60,490 nt of DNA from Bacteroidia bacterium (GTDB taxonomy: Bacteria > Bacteroidota > Bacteroidia > Flavobacteriales_E > Vicingaceae). Below, in pieces: positions 35,968 through 45,644 of this stretch. Position numbers and translations under genes: made by a program. The notes below the pieces were generated by a model. It was not told the DNA's origin. It ran no database searches and saw only the letters and a program-made list of their open reading frames with translations. Each line of letters begins with the position of its first letter. Positions within the stretch are counted from its first letter, which is position 1. The stretch spans positions 1-60,490 of the forward strand of contig JAUHYR010000004.1 of the NCBI GenBank assembly GCA_030426475.1. The letters are read 5' to 3'.

Positions 35968-35969
35968 AT

Positions 35970-38630
35970 CTAAACCTTACTTCTATACAATTTAGCATCT
36001 ACTACCGCAGCCATTTTGTTGGTGTCTAATTTGTTGCCTAAAAACTCATTTATTTTTTCAGCTTGCGTTTTCGGGTCTTCTATTACAGCTGTGTAAGGTA
36101 TTTTTAAAATTTCTACATGGTGGTTTTTCGTTGCCCAAAAGTTTACCTTATCTAGGTTGTTTTTAAATGCAATTTCTAAGCCTGTACGGTATTCTCCTTC
36201 TTTAATTTTTCCGTCTCGGGTTAGCATTTTATGCTGGGAGTCTATTACTTCGTTTAGCTCCCTTTCCATAAAAATAATCTTGTAATTGTAGCGGGCAGGC
36301 AAGGAGGGAAGCAGTTGAGAAATAACCTTTACAGCTTTGTCTCCCACTTCATTAACCCATTTATTGTTTTTCATGGTTCCTTTTACCGCTTCATGTTCGT
36401 AGTATCCTTTTGGATTACTTTCATCAGCTTCACGCTTTTTGTCGGTAAAGATATCCATACCGCCTTGCTCCAGCATTTGCATCATCATTGAAGTTCCCGA
36501 TCTTGGTAAGCCGGAAACAACGGTAATAGTTCCTAAAGCTTTTCGCTTGATAGCTTCTTTTTGTTCTTCTATTTTTTCTTCAATGTTGTTTTCAATCTCT
36601 ACTTTTTCAATCATAGCAGAGTTTTCAGGTTTTTGAATATGATTGGTATAAATTTCAATCAGCCAGTTTCTAGCTTTTCCAATAGCCGGATTTTGACTCA
36701 AACAAACTTCAAAAGCATTGGCAGCAGCTTCGTATTCTTTGATATAAAACAAAGCTTCTCCTAAGTGATAATGTGCAAAAGGGAAATTATAAATATGTTC
36801 TATCGCCAATAAAAAGTTTTCAATGGCTTCTTCGTATTTGTTTTGGCGTAGCAAAGCTGTTCCCAAACCGTGAAGTGCTGTAGCTTTATGTGGGTCAATG
36901 TTTAGAGATGTTTTAAAATGCTCTTCTGCTTTTTTCCATTTCTTTAAAAGAATATAACACCTACCAATATGTAAATGCAAGTTAGGTGCTTTGCTAACGG
37001 ATACATCTAGTTTTGTTAAAATTTCTAGGGCTTCCTTGGGTTTATTCTCATCTATTAAAATCTTGGCTTCTTTTAAATCCAGTATTTTAAAATCAGTTGG
37101 AATATTTTCCGGATTTACTTTTCGTCTCTTGTTCTTAGAGTTTTTTAGCGCCTCTCGTTCTTTTGTTATATTTTCCTTGCTTAACTGAATCATTTCACGA
37201 GCTTCTTTATTCCTATTCAGCTCAGCATAACAATCAGAGAGTTTTAAGGTAAACCTTGAAGAGTCAGGGCTTTTTTGGTGAAGTTCCAGTAAAACATCAA
37301 TAGCTTCTTGATGTTTGTTTGCTCCGATATAAGCTTGCGCAAGATTGTATCTGTTTTCTTGGTATGCATTATTTCTGGCCTTTTCTGCATTTTCATCAGG
37401 TCTGTCAATGTAGCCTAATTCAACTAATTGGTCAATAGCATTTTTTGCATCGGCACTACTTTCTGCCATTTCTTTTGGATGCATTCCGCTATTTCCGGCA
37501 ACATTTTCCCAACTATCAATAAGCTTTATTTTTTGCGGTTCTTCAAATGCATTGACTAAAACTTTGCCATCCATGTCTTCGCCAATAGGTAAACCAAACA
37601 GATGAAGTACGGTAGGAGCAATGTCTAGCAAACTTACACCTGTGAGTGTTTCATCTTTTTTTATTCCCGGACCGCTCATGCAGAAAATTCCATATCTTCT
37701 GTGCTCGAAAGCCGGAGCAGCAGGCTCATGAGGTAAGCTGGTTAAGCGCAAATGGTCAGAGTGAAAGCCATGGTCGCTCACTAAAATAATATAAGTGTCA
37801 TCATCAATCAGCTGTAAATATCTTTCCAGAATCATGTCATGGAAAATATAGGCTCCGTTGATAATGTCTTTATAAAGTTCGAAATGTGTGTCTGGTAAGC
37901 CCGGTAATTGGGGCGGATGATATTTCATAAAGCCATGAGAAAAGTGGTCGATACCGTCAAAATAAATAGCTGAAAAATCCCATTCGGTATTTTCAACACA
38001 CCATGTTCCTGCTGAATGTACACTGGCTGTGTCCGCTAATATTTTACAAAACATTTCTACTCTTTTATCTTCTTCTTGATTAATTTCGGCTAGTCTTGGA
38101 ATAAATGGTTTTACATGAGCTTCAGTTAATTCTTGTGGGTGAACTCTAAGTGCTGCAATGGTTTCAGCTAAGCTTTCAGGATGTACCGTTCCTTTAGCCA
38201 TTTCCCAGGCTTTATCAATAGATTTGTTGGCTCTTTGGTAAAAATTAGAAACCATCACTCCATTTATTGGCTCAGCCGGGTGACTTGGCCACCAGGAAAT
38301 TACATTTGATTTATATCCGTTTTGGTTTAAAATATTCCAGATACCTTTTGCTTTTCTTGATAAAGAGGAGACAGGTCTAATGCTTTCACTATTTGGATCA
38401 GGCTCTGTGAAACCATGAACTCCATGTTTGAAAGCATACTTTCCTGTGGTGATAGAGCTCCATAGCATTGGAGATAAAACAGGCTCTAGGGTAGATATGT
38501 TGCCCATTACACCATTATTAACCAATCTTTCCATAGCAGGCATTTTTCCTGCATCCATTAGTGGGTGAATCACTTGCCAGTCGGCTGCATCCCAGCCTAT
38601 GAGCAATACTTTTTTATTTTTTTTGCTCAT
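35970..38630 (-). CDS. Type I phosphodiesterase/alkaline-phosphatase-like, TPR and sulfotransferase fusion
   Basis: 886 residues with three parts. Residues 5-365 are an alkaline-phosphatase-superfamily domain of the type I phosphodiesterase class: Asp14 in LIGWDAADW, a Ser/Thr nucleophile region SPMLWSSITTGK (53-64), Asp225/His229 in YFDGIDHFSHG, Asp286-His287 in VSDHGFHSD, and a final His in LPHEP. Residues of about 425-670 are TPRs (KKAEEHFKTSLNIDPHKATA, YEEAIENFLLAIEH). Residues of about 700-886 look like a sulfotransferase, with a PAPS-type phosphate loop SGLPRSGTSMM (706-716). There is no signal peptide, so it should be cytoplasmic. It overlaps a small gene at its 5' end and abuts a lipoprotein gene downstream. 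The substrate is unknown. Confidence 0.85.
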   Translation of the reverse strand: MSKKNKKVLLIGWDAADWQVIHPLMDAGKMPAMERLVNNGVMGNISTLEPVLSPMLWSSITTGKYAFKHGVHGFTEPDPNSESIRPVSSLSRKAKGIWNILNQNGYKSNVISWWPSHPAEPINGVMVSNFYQRANKSIDKAWEMAKGTVHPESLAETIAALRVHPQELTEAHVKPFIPRLAEINQEEDKRVEMFCKILADTASVHSAGTWCVENTEWDFSAIYFDGIDHFSHGFMKYHPPQLPGLPDTHFELYKDIINGAYIFHDMILERYLQLIDDDTYIILVSDHGFHSDHLRLTSLPHEPAAPAFEHRRYGIFCMSGPGIKKDETLTGVSLLDIAPTVLHLFGLPIGEDMDGKVLVNAFEEPQKIKLIDSWENVAGNSGMHPKEMAESSADAKNAIDQLVELGYIDRPDENAEKARNNAYQENRYNLAQAYIGANKHQEAIDVLLELHQKSPDSSRFTLKLSDCYAELNRNKEAREMIQLSKENITKEREALKNSKNKRRKVNPENIPTDFKILDLKEAKILIDENKPKEALEILTKLDVSVSKAPNLHLHIGRCYILLKKWKKAEEHFKTSLNIDPHKATALHGLGTALLRQNKYEEAIENFLLAIEHIYNFPFAHYHLGEALFYIKEYEAAANAFEVCLSQNPAIGKARNWLIEIYTNHIQKPENSAMIEKVEIENNIEEKIEEQKEAIKRKALGTITVVSGLPRSGTSMMMQMLEQGGMDIFTDKKREADESNPKGYYEHEAVKGTMKNNKWVNEVGDKAVKVISQLLPSLPARYNYKIIFMERELNEVIDSQHKMLTRDGKIKEGEYRTGLEIAFKNNLDKVNFWATKNHHVEILKIPYTAVIEDPKTQAEKINEFLGNKLDTNKMAAVVDAKLYRSKV

Positions 38631-38796
38631 TTTCTTTTTTGTTTAATAAATTACCAACTTCTTTTCTTTTCATCCTCCAGGCCATTAGACCTTTGTAGCC
38701 AAGTGCTAAAAGACCAATTGAACCTTCAACCGGAACTTCAATGGTTTTTCCGTCTTTATCCTTAATTATCGGACTATTTTTTTCGATATTTTGCAT
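38614..38796 (-). CDS. Small conserved-looking protein upstream of the fusion enzyme
   Basis: 60 residues: an acidic start (MQNIEKNSPIIKDKDGKTIE), a central VPVEGSIGLLALGYKGLMAW that could lie at a membrane or a protein surface, and a basic end. Its last 17 bases overlap the start of the 886-residue fusion gene, which suggests translational coupling and argues that it is real. A hairpin terminator at 38808-38838 isolates it from the gene before. No family is recognised. Confidence 0.55.
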   Translation of the reverse strand: MQNIEKNSPIIKDKDGKTIEVPVEGSIGLLALGYKGLMAWRMKRKEVGNLLNKKENEQKK

Positions 38797-38807
38797 GGTT
38801 TAAAAGT

Positions 38808-38838
38808 AAAAAAAGCTACCTAATATTTAGATAGCTTT
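38808..38838 (-). terminator. Terminator after the 522-residue exported-protein gene
   Basis: AAAGCTA and TAGCTTT form a stem around a partly paired loop. On the minus strand a run of seven T follows. It lies 23 bases beyond the stop codon at 38861. Confidence 0.65.
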
Positions 38839-38860
38839 AAAAAAATACTTTCTTAATAAA

Positions 38861-40429
38861 TTAGTTAAATACTACTTTGGTAAACTGATATGTTTTCTTT
38901 TTCATTGAAAAGAGTATCAATTCGGTATCATTTATTTGAACGCTTAATTTAGGGCGAATCATTGTTTCTGCATCTTCTGCTTTCACCATCACTTTTTTAT
39001 CTATATACCCTTCTGAGTTTACTCTGGCAATTACTATATCTGTATATTTTTGTGAGGGGGAATAATTTTTATAATCTCTTGGGTCAGCAACATCTCTGTT
39101 TTTTGAATTTTCATTGTAAACGAAATAAATATACTCATCAGTTACAAAAGAAACGTAGCTTGAAAATCGTCCTCCGTCATTTACACTATGCTGATTTTTA
39201 ATAATTTTTTTATTCCAATCAATTTCTCCATTTGGATTTATGTTAATGGCTAAAATGCTGTTATAATAATAGTGGTAGGTAGTTGAAGTAGATGTAGTTC
39301 CGTTTGCATTTGTATAATAGGTTGTTACTACATCAACATAATATTGTTCGGCCAAAAGAACACAACCTCCGTCTTCTCTTAGTATAAGTTCGTCTAAATC
39401 ATACTCATACAACTCAATGTTTTTTCCTTTGTCTGCTTTCTTTTTAGTCTTTTCAGTTCTTTTTTCACTCATTCCTTCTGTAATAAAGTCTATTCCAAAT
39501 TCCTTTTTATTTGAAGAAATGATAGAACCCGACTCTTCATCTAATCTTAGGTAAAAAACTCCTTTTATTGAATGGAGACCAACTTCAGAATAAAAACCTG
39601 CACATATTATTTCTTTGCTCTTTGGAGTAAAGGTAAAATCAGTAATTACTTTATCATCTAGCTTGATAATATAGTCATTTTCTACATCTTCTTTACCATT
39701 ATATGCAAGTAAATGGTATTCATATTTCTTATAACTGCTTCCTTTTACTTTATCTTCGTTATCATAATACTTTCCTAATATGTATGAATTTCCTTCTTCA
39801 TCAACTTTATAACCTGTGATAGTAAAATATCTATCTGCATATGGAAGTGTAACATCTTTTTCCCATACCTTAACCATTTGATTGTCAAATACCTTAAAAT
39901 TGTATTTTTCGGGACCATCTTTTTCATAAAGTAAGTCCATGTAAACTAAAATTTTGGTTTTTTCAGGAGAAAGTATTACTGAAAAGTTTCCCCTGTTACT
40001 TCTTTTTATGTCTTCAATCTGGGCTATTTGTTCTAGCTTACCTTTGCTTTGGAGGGTACTGGTGGAAAATACTTCGTAGTAAAGTGTTTTGGTGTCCGCT
40101 TTTCTGTCAAATTGAGAATAAAAAACAATGATATTTTCATTAGCAAAAATTGTTCTTTCGTGAAACAAGTATATATCATCTCTTCTTTGTATAATCTCAG
40201 TGGATTTTGATAATGAAAGTTTTTTATTGTATTTGTCAATATGAAGTTTACCTTTTTTTGACATTAAGAAATAATAGTTTTCATTATCCTCTCCAATAAA
40301 GTCTTCTACCACTGATTTTTTAGAGTCAACCTCTTCACCATAAATAACTTGAGTTCCAAAAGGAGGGGATTGTGCTTTAATAATAAAACTGCTCAACAAT
40401 AAAGCAAACAATAGGATTTTTGTTTTCAT
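38861..40429 (-). CDS. Hypothetical exported protein
   Basis: 522 residues with a signal peptide MKTKILLFALLLSSFIIKAQ. The mature protein is rich in short beta segments and Lys/Tyr (for example YYFLMSKKGKLHIDKYNK, VYMDLLYEKDGPEKYNFKV), the pattern of a six- or seven-bladed propeller, but no repeat signature is firm. A low-complexity TTYYTNANGTTSTSTTYHYY stretch lies near residue 380. The function is unknown. It stands alone, with its own terminator. Confidence 0.7.
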   Translation of the reverse strand: MKTKILLFALLLSSFIIKAQSPPFGTQVIYGEEVDSKKSVVEDFIGEDNENYYFLMSKKGKLHIDKYNKKLSLSKSTEIIQRRDDIYLFHERTIFANENIIVFYSQFDRKADTKTLYYEVFSTSTLQSKGKLEQIAQIEDIKRSNRGNFSVILSPEKTKILVYMDLLYEKDGPEKYNFKVFDNQMVKVWEKDVTLPYADRYFTITGYKVDEEGNSYILGKYYDNEDKVKGSSYKKYEYHLLAYNGKEDVENDYIIKLDDKVITDFTFTPKSKEIICAGFYSEVGLHSIKGVFYLRLDEESGSIISSNKKEFGIDFITEGMSEKRTEKTKKKADKGKNIELYEYDLDELILREDGGCVLLAEQYYVDVVTTYYTNANGTTSTSTTYHYYYNSILAININPNGEIDWNKKIIKNQHSVNDGGRFSSYVSFVTDEYIYFVYNENSKNRDVADPRDYKNYSPSQKYTDIVIARVNSEGYIDKKVMVKAEDAETMIRPKLSVQINDTELILFSMKKKTYQFTKVVFN

Positions 40430-40454
40430 AGAAATAGTAAGTTTATATAAATGA

Positions 40455-41105
40455 TTACAGAGATTTTAGTTTTGAAATAGTCGTTGCAGGATTTTCTGAT
40501 CCAAACACAAAGCTTCCTGCTACAAGTGCATTAGCACCTGCTTCTACCAATTGTTTTCCCGTTTCAAGATTTACTCCTCCGTCTACTTCAATAAGTGTGT
40601 TAGAACCTTTTTCTGAAATTAATTGTTTTAGTTTTTTTACTTTATCAATTGCCGATGGAATAAACTTTTGCCCGCCAAAACCGGGATTTACGCTCATGAT
40701 AAGTACTAAATCTAAATCAGAAATTATTTCTTCTAGTGAACTAACGGGAGTATGAGGATTTAATGCAACCCCTGCTTTCATTCCTAGTTTTTTAATTTCT
40801 GCAATAGTTCTATGAAGGTGAGTGCAAGCTTCTAAGTGAACTGTTAGCATATCTGCTCCTGCATTTTTAAAATCTTCAAGAAAATCATCAGGATTTTGAA
40901 TCATCAGATGAACATCAAAAGGTTTGTCGGTATGTCTTCTAATTGACTTAATTACAGGTAAGCCAAAGGAAATGTTAGGAACAAAAACACCATCCATTAC
41001 ATCAATATGAATCCATTCACAATCAGATTTATGAAGCATTTCAACATCTTTTCCAAGATTAGAAAAATTAGCTGATAGGATGGAAGGGGAAACAATTGTA
41101 CTCAT
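40455..41105 (-). CDS. rpe: Ribulose-phosphate 3-epimerase
   Basis: TIM-barrel enzyme of the pentose phosphate pathway that interconverts ribulose 5-phosphate and xylulose 5-phosphate. Motifs are IVSPSILSANFSNLG, WIHIDVMDGVFVPNISFG (metal site), DVHLMIQNP, VLIMSVNPGFGGQKFIP and IEVDGGVN. At 216 residues from the ATG at 41105 it has the normal length. A longer frame from 41150 would run back into the terminator hairpin at 41121-41147, so I reject it. Confidence 0.96.
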   Translation of the reverse strand: MSTIVSPSILSANFSNLGKDVEMLHKSDCEWIHIDVMDGVFVPNISFGLPVIKSIRRHTDKPFDVHLMIQNPDDFLEDFKNAGADMLTVHLEACTHLHRTIAEIKKLGMKAGVALNPHTPVSSLEEIISDLDLVLIMSVNPGFGGQKFIPSAIDKVKKLKQLISEKGSNTLIEVDGGVNLETGKQLVEAGANALVAGSFVFGSENPATTISKLKSL

Positions 41106-41120
41106 GGGAACAAATAAACG

Positions 41121-41147
41121 AAAAACGGATGACATTTCTGCCATCCG
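41121..41147 (-). terminator. Terminator after the sigma factor gene
   Basis: On the minus strand CGGATGGCA-GAAA-TGTCATCCG forms a 9-bp stem (one G-T pair) with a GAAA tetraloop, followed by TTTTT. It separates the sigma factor gene from rpe. Confidence 0.75.
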
Positions 41148-41178
41148 CAACTGCTAAACTATAAATTATGAAATAAAC

Positions 41179-42045
41179 CTAACCTAAGTACGATTTTAAT
41201 AATTTGCATCTCGAACCGTGTTTAAGTCTTCTAAGTGCTTTTTCTTTTATTTGGCGAACTCTTTCTCTTGTTAATTCAAACTTTTCACCAACTTCTTCTA
41301 ATGAAAGTGGGTGTCCGCCATCTAATCCAAAATAATATCTGATAACTTGTGCTTCTCTTTCTGTTAATGTTGACAAGGCTCTTTCTATTTCTTTTCTTAA
41401 TGATTCTGTCAAAAGTTTTTTGTCCGGTCTTGGACTGTCGTCACTTTTTAAAACATCGTACATATCACTACTATCTTCATCGGAAGAAAGCGGAGCATCC
41501 ATTGATAAATGCTTCCCTGAATAGGAAAAAGTATCTTTTACTTCGTCTTCATTCATTTCTAAAACAGCCGAAAGTTCTGCACTGGTTGGCTCTCTTTCAA
41601 ATTCTTGTTCAAGTTTTGAAAAGGCTTTATTTACCTTATTTATTGAACCAATTTTATTTAGTGGCAATCGTACTATTCTTGCTTGTTCTGCCAATGCTTG
41701 AAGTATGGATTGGCGAATCCACCAAACCGCATAAGAAATAAACTTAAAGCCTCTTGTTTCGTCAAATCTTTGTGCTGCTTTAATTAAACCAAGGTTTCCT
41801 TCGTTTACTAAGTCAGATAATGTTAAACCGTTATTTTGATATTGTTTAGAAACAGAAACAACAAACCTCAAATTAGCTTTTACCAATCTTTCCAATGCTT
41901 TTTGGTCACCTTTTTTTATTCTTTTTGCTAGGGCAACTTCTTCTTCTGCGGTAATCAACTCTTCTTTTCCTATATCCTGAAGATATTTTTCAAAAGAGAC
42001 GGTATCACGATTGGTGATTTGCTTGCTAATTTTCAGTTGCCTCAT
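41179..42045 (-). CDS. rpoD: Primary RNA polymerase sigma factor (RpoD/SigA)
   Basis: 288 residues, the short form typical of Bacteroidota, without the long N-terminal region 1.1. It has region 1.2 ([20 protein letters not shown]), region 2 ([56 protein letters not shown]), region 3 and a C-terminal region 4 helix-turn-helix ([30 protein letters not shown]). It directs transcription from the housekeeping promoters seen elsewhere in this window. It forms a single-gene unit between terminators. Confidence 0.96.
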   Translation of the reverse strand: MRQLKISKQITNRDTVSFEKYLQDIGKEELITAEEEVALAKRIKKGDQKALERLVKANLRFVVSVSKQYQNNGLTLSDLVNEGNLGLIKAAQRFDETRGFKFISYAVWWIRQSILQALAEQARIVRLPLNKIGSINKVNKAFSKLEQEFEREPTSAELSAVLEMNEDEVKDTFSYSGKHLSMDAPLSSDEDSSDMYDVLKSDDSPRPDKKLLTESLRKEIERALSTLTEREAQVIRYYFGLDGGHPLSLEEVGEKFELTRERVRQIKEKALRRLKHGSRCKLLKSYLG

Positions 42046-42107
42046 GTTTGCTTGATTAATGGTTTTGGGTGGTTTACGGCAAAATATTTTTTAAGGTTAC
42101 AAAAGGA

Positions 42108-42138
42108 CAAAAAAAGTCCCGATTTTTTTTCGGGACTT
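42108..42138 (-). terminator. Terminator after pnp
   Basis: AAGTCCCGA and TCGGGACTT form a 9-bp stem with a T-rich loop. On the minus strand it is followed by a run of seven T, 27 bases past the pnp stop. Confidence 0.85.
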
Positions 42139-42164
42139 GACTGAAAAGTATTTAAGAAGTTAAT

Positions 42165-44342
42165 TTATGCTTCCTTTTTTTCTTCCGTTATCGGTTTTTC
42201 TTCTCTTGGGGGTCTTGGTAATAAAGCCTTTCTAGAAACTTTTTCTTTTCTGGTTTTTGGATCAATACCAAAATATTTAACCTCAATAACATCTCCCATG
42301 TTTACTACATCGGCTACGTTATTTGTTCTTTCCCAAGCTAACTCAGAAATGTGAAGCAACATCTCATTGCCAGGGGCTTCAAGGTATTCTACTACAGCGC
42401 CAAAATCTAACATTTTCACTACTTTTACTTTATATGTTTCTCCAACTTTTGGCTTAAATGTGATAGATTTAATTTTAGCTAAAACGGCATCAATTCCTGC
42501 TTGGTCAGTACCAAGAATCTCAACTATTCCTTCTTCTGTTTTTTCATCTTCATTGATTACAATAGTCGTTTTAGTTGCTTTTTGTAATTCTTGAATTACT
42601 TTTCCTCCCGGACCAATCAATGCACCAATATACTCATTAGGGATTACCGTAGTAACCATTTTAGGGGAGTGTGGTTTTACATCAGTGTTTGGTTGAGCAA
42701 TAGTTTCGGTAAGTTTTCCTAAGATATGTATTCTACCTTTTTGAGCTTGTTTTAAAGCATTGACTAAAACTTCATAAGAAAGTCCTTTTATTTTAATATC
42801 CATTTGGCATGCTGTAATTCCTTCTGCAGTTCCGGTTACTTTAAAGTCCATATCACCTAAATGATCTTCATCACCAAGAATGTCAGATAATACAGCATAT
42901 TTTCCTGTTTCAGCGTCAGAAATTAATCCCATAGCAATACCGGATACCGGTTTTTTCATTTGAATACCTGCATCCATTAAAGCCATAGTTCCTGCACAAA
43001 CGGTTGCCATTGAAGAAGAACCATTTGATTCTAGTACTTCTGACACAACTCTAACGGTGTAAGGACAATCACTTGGAATCATTCCTTTTAAAGCTCTTTG
43101 AGCTAAGTTTCCGTGTCCTACTTCTCTTCTTGAAGTTCCTCTTATAGGTCTTGCTTCACCGGTTGAGAAAGGAGGAAAGTTATAATGTAAATAAAATGTT
43201 TCTTCACCTTGATATGAAGGCATATCTATTTGATTGGCTTCTTTTGAAGTTCCAAGAGTTACAGTGGCTAGTGCTTGTGTTTCTCCTCTGGTGAAAATAG
43301 AAGAACCATGAGCAGAAGGTAAGTAGTCAACTTCACACCAGATTGGTCGGATGTCTTCTGTTTTTCTTCCGTCTAATCTTAAGCCTTCATTTAAGGTTAA
43401 GTTTCTTACGGCAGCTTTTTCTGCTTTTGAGTAATATTTTGAAATCAATCCACCTAAGTCAGCCAACTCTTCTTCAGAGAAGGTTGCCATAATATCTTCT
43501 TTAATTTTAGCAAAAGCCTCACTTCTTTCATGTTTAGATGAGCCCGATTTAGCAACGGCATAAACTTTATCGTATGCCATATCATAAATCTTTTTCGCTA
43601 ATTCTTCATCTTCTCTTTCCGGCTCATATTCACGAACAGGCTTTTTGCCAAATGCTTCTGCTAATTTTACTTGAGCAGCACATTGTACTTTTATTGCATC
43701 ATGAGCAAACTTAATGGCTTCTACCATTTCTTCTTCAGAAATTTCTTTCATTTCTCCTTCCACCATCATCACTGAATCTGCAGAAGCACCAATGACCATA
43801 TCAATATCAGACTCTTCTAATTGGGCAAATGTTGGGTTAATAATTAGTTTTCCGTTAACTCTTCCAACTCTTACTTCTGAAATAGGACATTCAAAAGGAA
43901 TGTCTGAAAGTTGTATTGCAGCTGATGCTGCTAGTCCTGCCATGGCATCCGGCATCACATTTTCGTCATGAGACATAAGCTGTATCATAACTTGAGTCTC
44001 AGCGTGATAGTCTTTCGGAAAAAGTGGTCGTAAAACCCTATCCACTAACCTCATGGTTAGCACTTCACCATCGCTTGGTCTAGCTTCTCTTTTGAAGAAA
44101 CCACCCGGGTATTTTCCTGCAGCAGCAAACTTTTCTCTATAATCAACTGTGAGTGGTAAAAAGTCTACATCACTTTGCTGGTAGTTTGAAACTACTGTGC
44201 AAAGCAACATGCATTTACCTGATTGAACAACTACGGAACCGTGAGCTTGTTTTGCTAATTTTCCTGTTTCTATGGAAATCTCTCTTCCATCTTCAAGTGT
44301 TATTACTTCTTTGTATACACTTGGAATTAATTGATTTGACAT
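42165..44342 (-). CDS. pnp: Polyribonucleotide nucleotidyltransferase (PNPase)
   Basis: 725 residues. The phosphorolytic 3'-5' exoribonuclease of RNA turnover. It has two RNase PH domains (the first with [31 protein letters not shown]; the second about 310-540, with [26 protein letters not shown]), a KH domain with [16 protein letters not shown] and an S1 domain ([32 protein letters not shown]), and a charged tail. It follows rpsO with a terminator between them, the same gene order as in many bacteria. Confidence 0.97.
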   Translation of the reverse strand: MSNQLIPSVYKEVITLEDGREISIETGKLAKQAHGSVVVQSGKCMLLCTVVSNYQQSDVDFLPLTVDYREKFAAAGKYPGGFFKREARPSDGEVLTMRLVDRVLRPLFPKDYHAETQVMIQLMSHDENVMPDAMAGLAASAAIQLSDIPFECPISEVRVGRVNGKLIINPTFAQLEESDIDMVIGASADSVMMVEGEMKEISEEEMVEAIKFAHDAIKVQCAAQVKLAEAFGKKPVREYEPEREDEELAKKIYDMAYDKVYAVAKSGSSKHERSEAFAKIKEDIMATFSEEELADLGGLISKYYSKAEKAAVRNLTLNEGLRLDGRKTEDIRPIWCEVDYLPSAHGSSIFTRGETQALATVTLGTSKEANQIDMPSYQGEETFYLHYNFPPFSTGEARPIRGTSRREVGHGNLAQRALKGMIPSDCPYTVRVVSEVLESNGSSSMATVCAGTMALMDAGIQMKKPVSGIAMGLISDAETGKYAVLSDILGDEDHLGDMDFKVTGTAEGITACQMDIKIKGLSYEVLVNALKQAQKGRIHILGKLTETIAQPNTDVKPHSPKMVTTVIPNEYIGALIGPGGKVIQELQKATKTTIVINEDEKTEEGIVEILGTDQAGIDAVLAKIKSITFKPKVGETYKVKVVKMLDFGAVVEYLEAPGNEMLLHISELAWERTNNVADVVNMGDVIEVKYFGIDPKTRKEKVSRKALLPRPPREEKPITEEKKEA

Positions 44343-44373
44343 ATATATAATTTAGTTTTAATTCGGTTAATAT

Positions 44374-44405
44374 AAAAAGGGGCTATTGTTGCAGCCCCCT
44401 TTTTT
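44374..44405 (-). terminator. Terminator between rpsO and pnp
   Basis: On the minus strand GGGGCT-GCAACAAT-AGCCCC followed by TTTTT. It should end part of the rpsO transcripts; read-through would feed pnp. Confidence 0.8.
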
Positions 44406-44432
44406 AATAAAATATGTTAGAATCTTTAATGA

Positions 44433-44702
44433 TTACTTTCTGATATTAAGCTTATCAATTAAAGCTCTGTATTTTTCAATATCTTTATTTTTAATATAAT
44501 CTAATAAACTTCTTCTTTTTCCTACCATTTTAATTAAAGACCTTTGAGTGTTTAAGTCTTTTTTGTTTGCTTTTAACTTTTCAGTTAAAGCATTAATTCT
44601 AGTTGTAAAAAGAGCTATTTGACCTTCTGTTGAGCCAGTGTTTTCTGCTTTACCACCGTACTCTTTAAAAATTTCTGCTTTTGCTTCTTTTGTTAAATAC
44701 AT
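44433..44702 (-). CDS. rpsO: 30S ribosomal protein S15
   Basis: 89 residues, the standard length. It binds 16S rRNA early in assembly of the small subunit. Recognised by GGKAENTGSTEGQIALFTTRI, LKANKKDLNTQRSLIKMVGKRRSLLDYIK and the C-terminal YRALIDKLNIRK. It has a well-formed promoter upstream and a terminator downstream. Confidence 0.97.
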   Translation of the reverse strand: MYLTKEAKAEIFKEYGGKAENTGSTEGQIALFTTRINALTEKLKANKKDLNTQRSLIKMVGKRRSLLDYIKNKDIEKYRALIDKLNIRK

Positions 44703-44727
44703 CTTGTTTTAATCTTTTAAACGGCTG

Positions 44728-44757
44728 CAAAGATAGCTATTTTTTTTAATGAACAAC
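44728..44757 (-). promoter_or_regulatory. Predicted rpsO promoter
   Basis: On the minus strand GTTG (44757-44754) and the consensus box TATCTTTG (44735-44728) are separated by 18 bases. The rpsO start lies 25 bases downstream. Confidence 0.6.
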
Positions 44758-44775
44758 TATTTTTAATGAAATGCT

Positions 44776-45621
44776 TTATTTTTTTAACATGTTTAGCAAG
44801 AGAGCCAGTTTTTGTTTCATTTCGTTTCGTTGAACGATAAAGTCTAAAAAGCCTTTTTCCAGAACAAACTCAGAGGTCTGAAAACCTTCCGGTAAGTCTT
44901 TTCCAATGGTTTCTTTTACTACTCTTGGTCCGGCAAATCCTATTAGAGCTTTTGGCTCGGCAATATTAAAGTCGCCAAGCATTGCAAAAGATGCTGTAAC
45001 TCCACCGGTAGTGGGGTTGGTTAATATAGAAATGTATGGAACCTTAGCTTCTGCTAATTGAGCTAATCTGGCAGATGTCTTTGCCATTTGCATCAATGAA
45101 AAAGCACCTTCCATCATTCGGGCTCCACCCGATTTTGAAATCATGATGAATGGATATTTCTTTTTTCTGGCAAATTCAATGGCTCTTGCTATTTTTTCTC
45201 CAACTACAGAACCCATGGAGCCTCCAATAAATTTGAAATCCATACAGGCTATAACGATATCTTTTTTATCTAATTTACCATGGGCTGTTTTTATAGCATC
45301 TTTCAGCTTAGTTTTTTCCATGGTGTCTTTTACTCTGTCTGCGTATTTCTTTTTGTCTTCAAATTCAAGCGGGTCAGCTGAATATAGATTAGGGTCTAAT
45401 TCTTTATATTTTCCTCCGTCAAATAAGAATTTAAAATATTCTTCCGGACCAACTTTTTCATGATATTGACACTCTGCACATACCCATAGGTTTGCTTCAA
45501 AATCTTCTGAAGTAACTACAGTATTGCATTCAGGACATTTATACCATAATCCTTCCGGAGTTTCTTTTTTTTCTGTTGTGGGAGTTGTAATTCCTTCTTT
45601 ATCTCTTCTAAACCAAGCCAT
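44776..45621 (-). CDS. accD: Acetyl-CoA carboxylase carboxyltransferase subunit beta
   Basis: 281 residues. Together with AccA it transfers the carboxyl group from biotin to acetyl-CoA, the committed step of fatty-acid synthesis. The N-terminal zinc ribbon is intact ([11 protein letters not shown] and WVCAECQYH). The crotonase-like domain has [55 protein letters not shown] and [12 protein letters not shown]. It starts 23 bases after the aldolase stop, so it is probably cotranscribed with it. Confidence 0.96.
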   Translation of the reverse strand: MAWFRRDKEGITTPTTEKKETPEGLWYKCPECNTVVTSEDFEANLWVCAECQYHEKVGPEEYFKFLFDGGKYKELDPNLYSADPLEFEDKKKYADRVKDTMEKTKLKDAIKTAHGKLDKKDIVIACMDFKFIGGSMGSVVGEKIARAIEFARKKKYPFIMISKSGGARMMEGAFSLMQMAKTSARLAQLAEAKVPYISILTNPTTGGVTASFAMLGDFNIAEPKALIGFAGPRVVKETIGKDLPEGFQTSEFVLEKGFLDFIVQRNEMKQKLALLLNMLKK

Positions 45622-45644
45622 TTAAAAAGTTTATGGTTTTTAAA

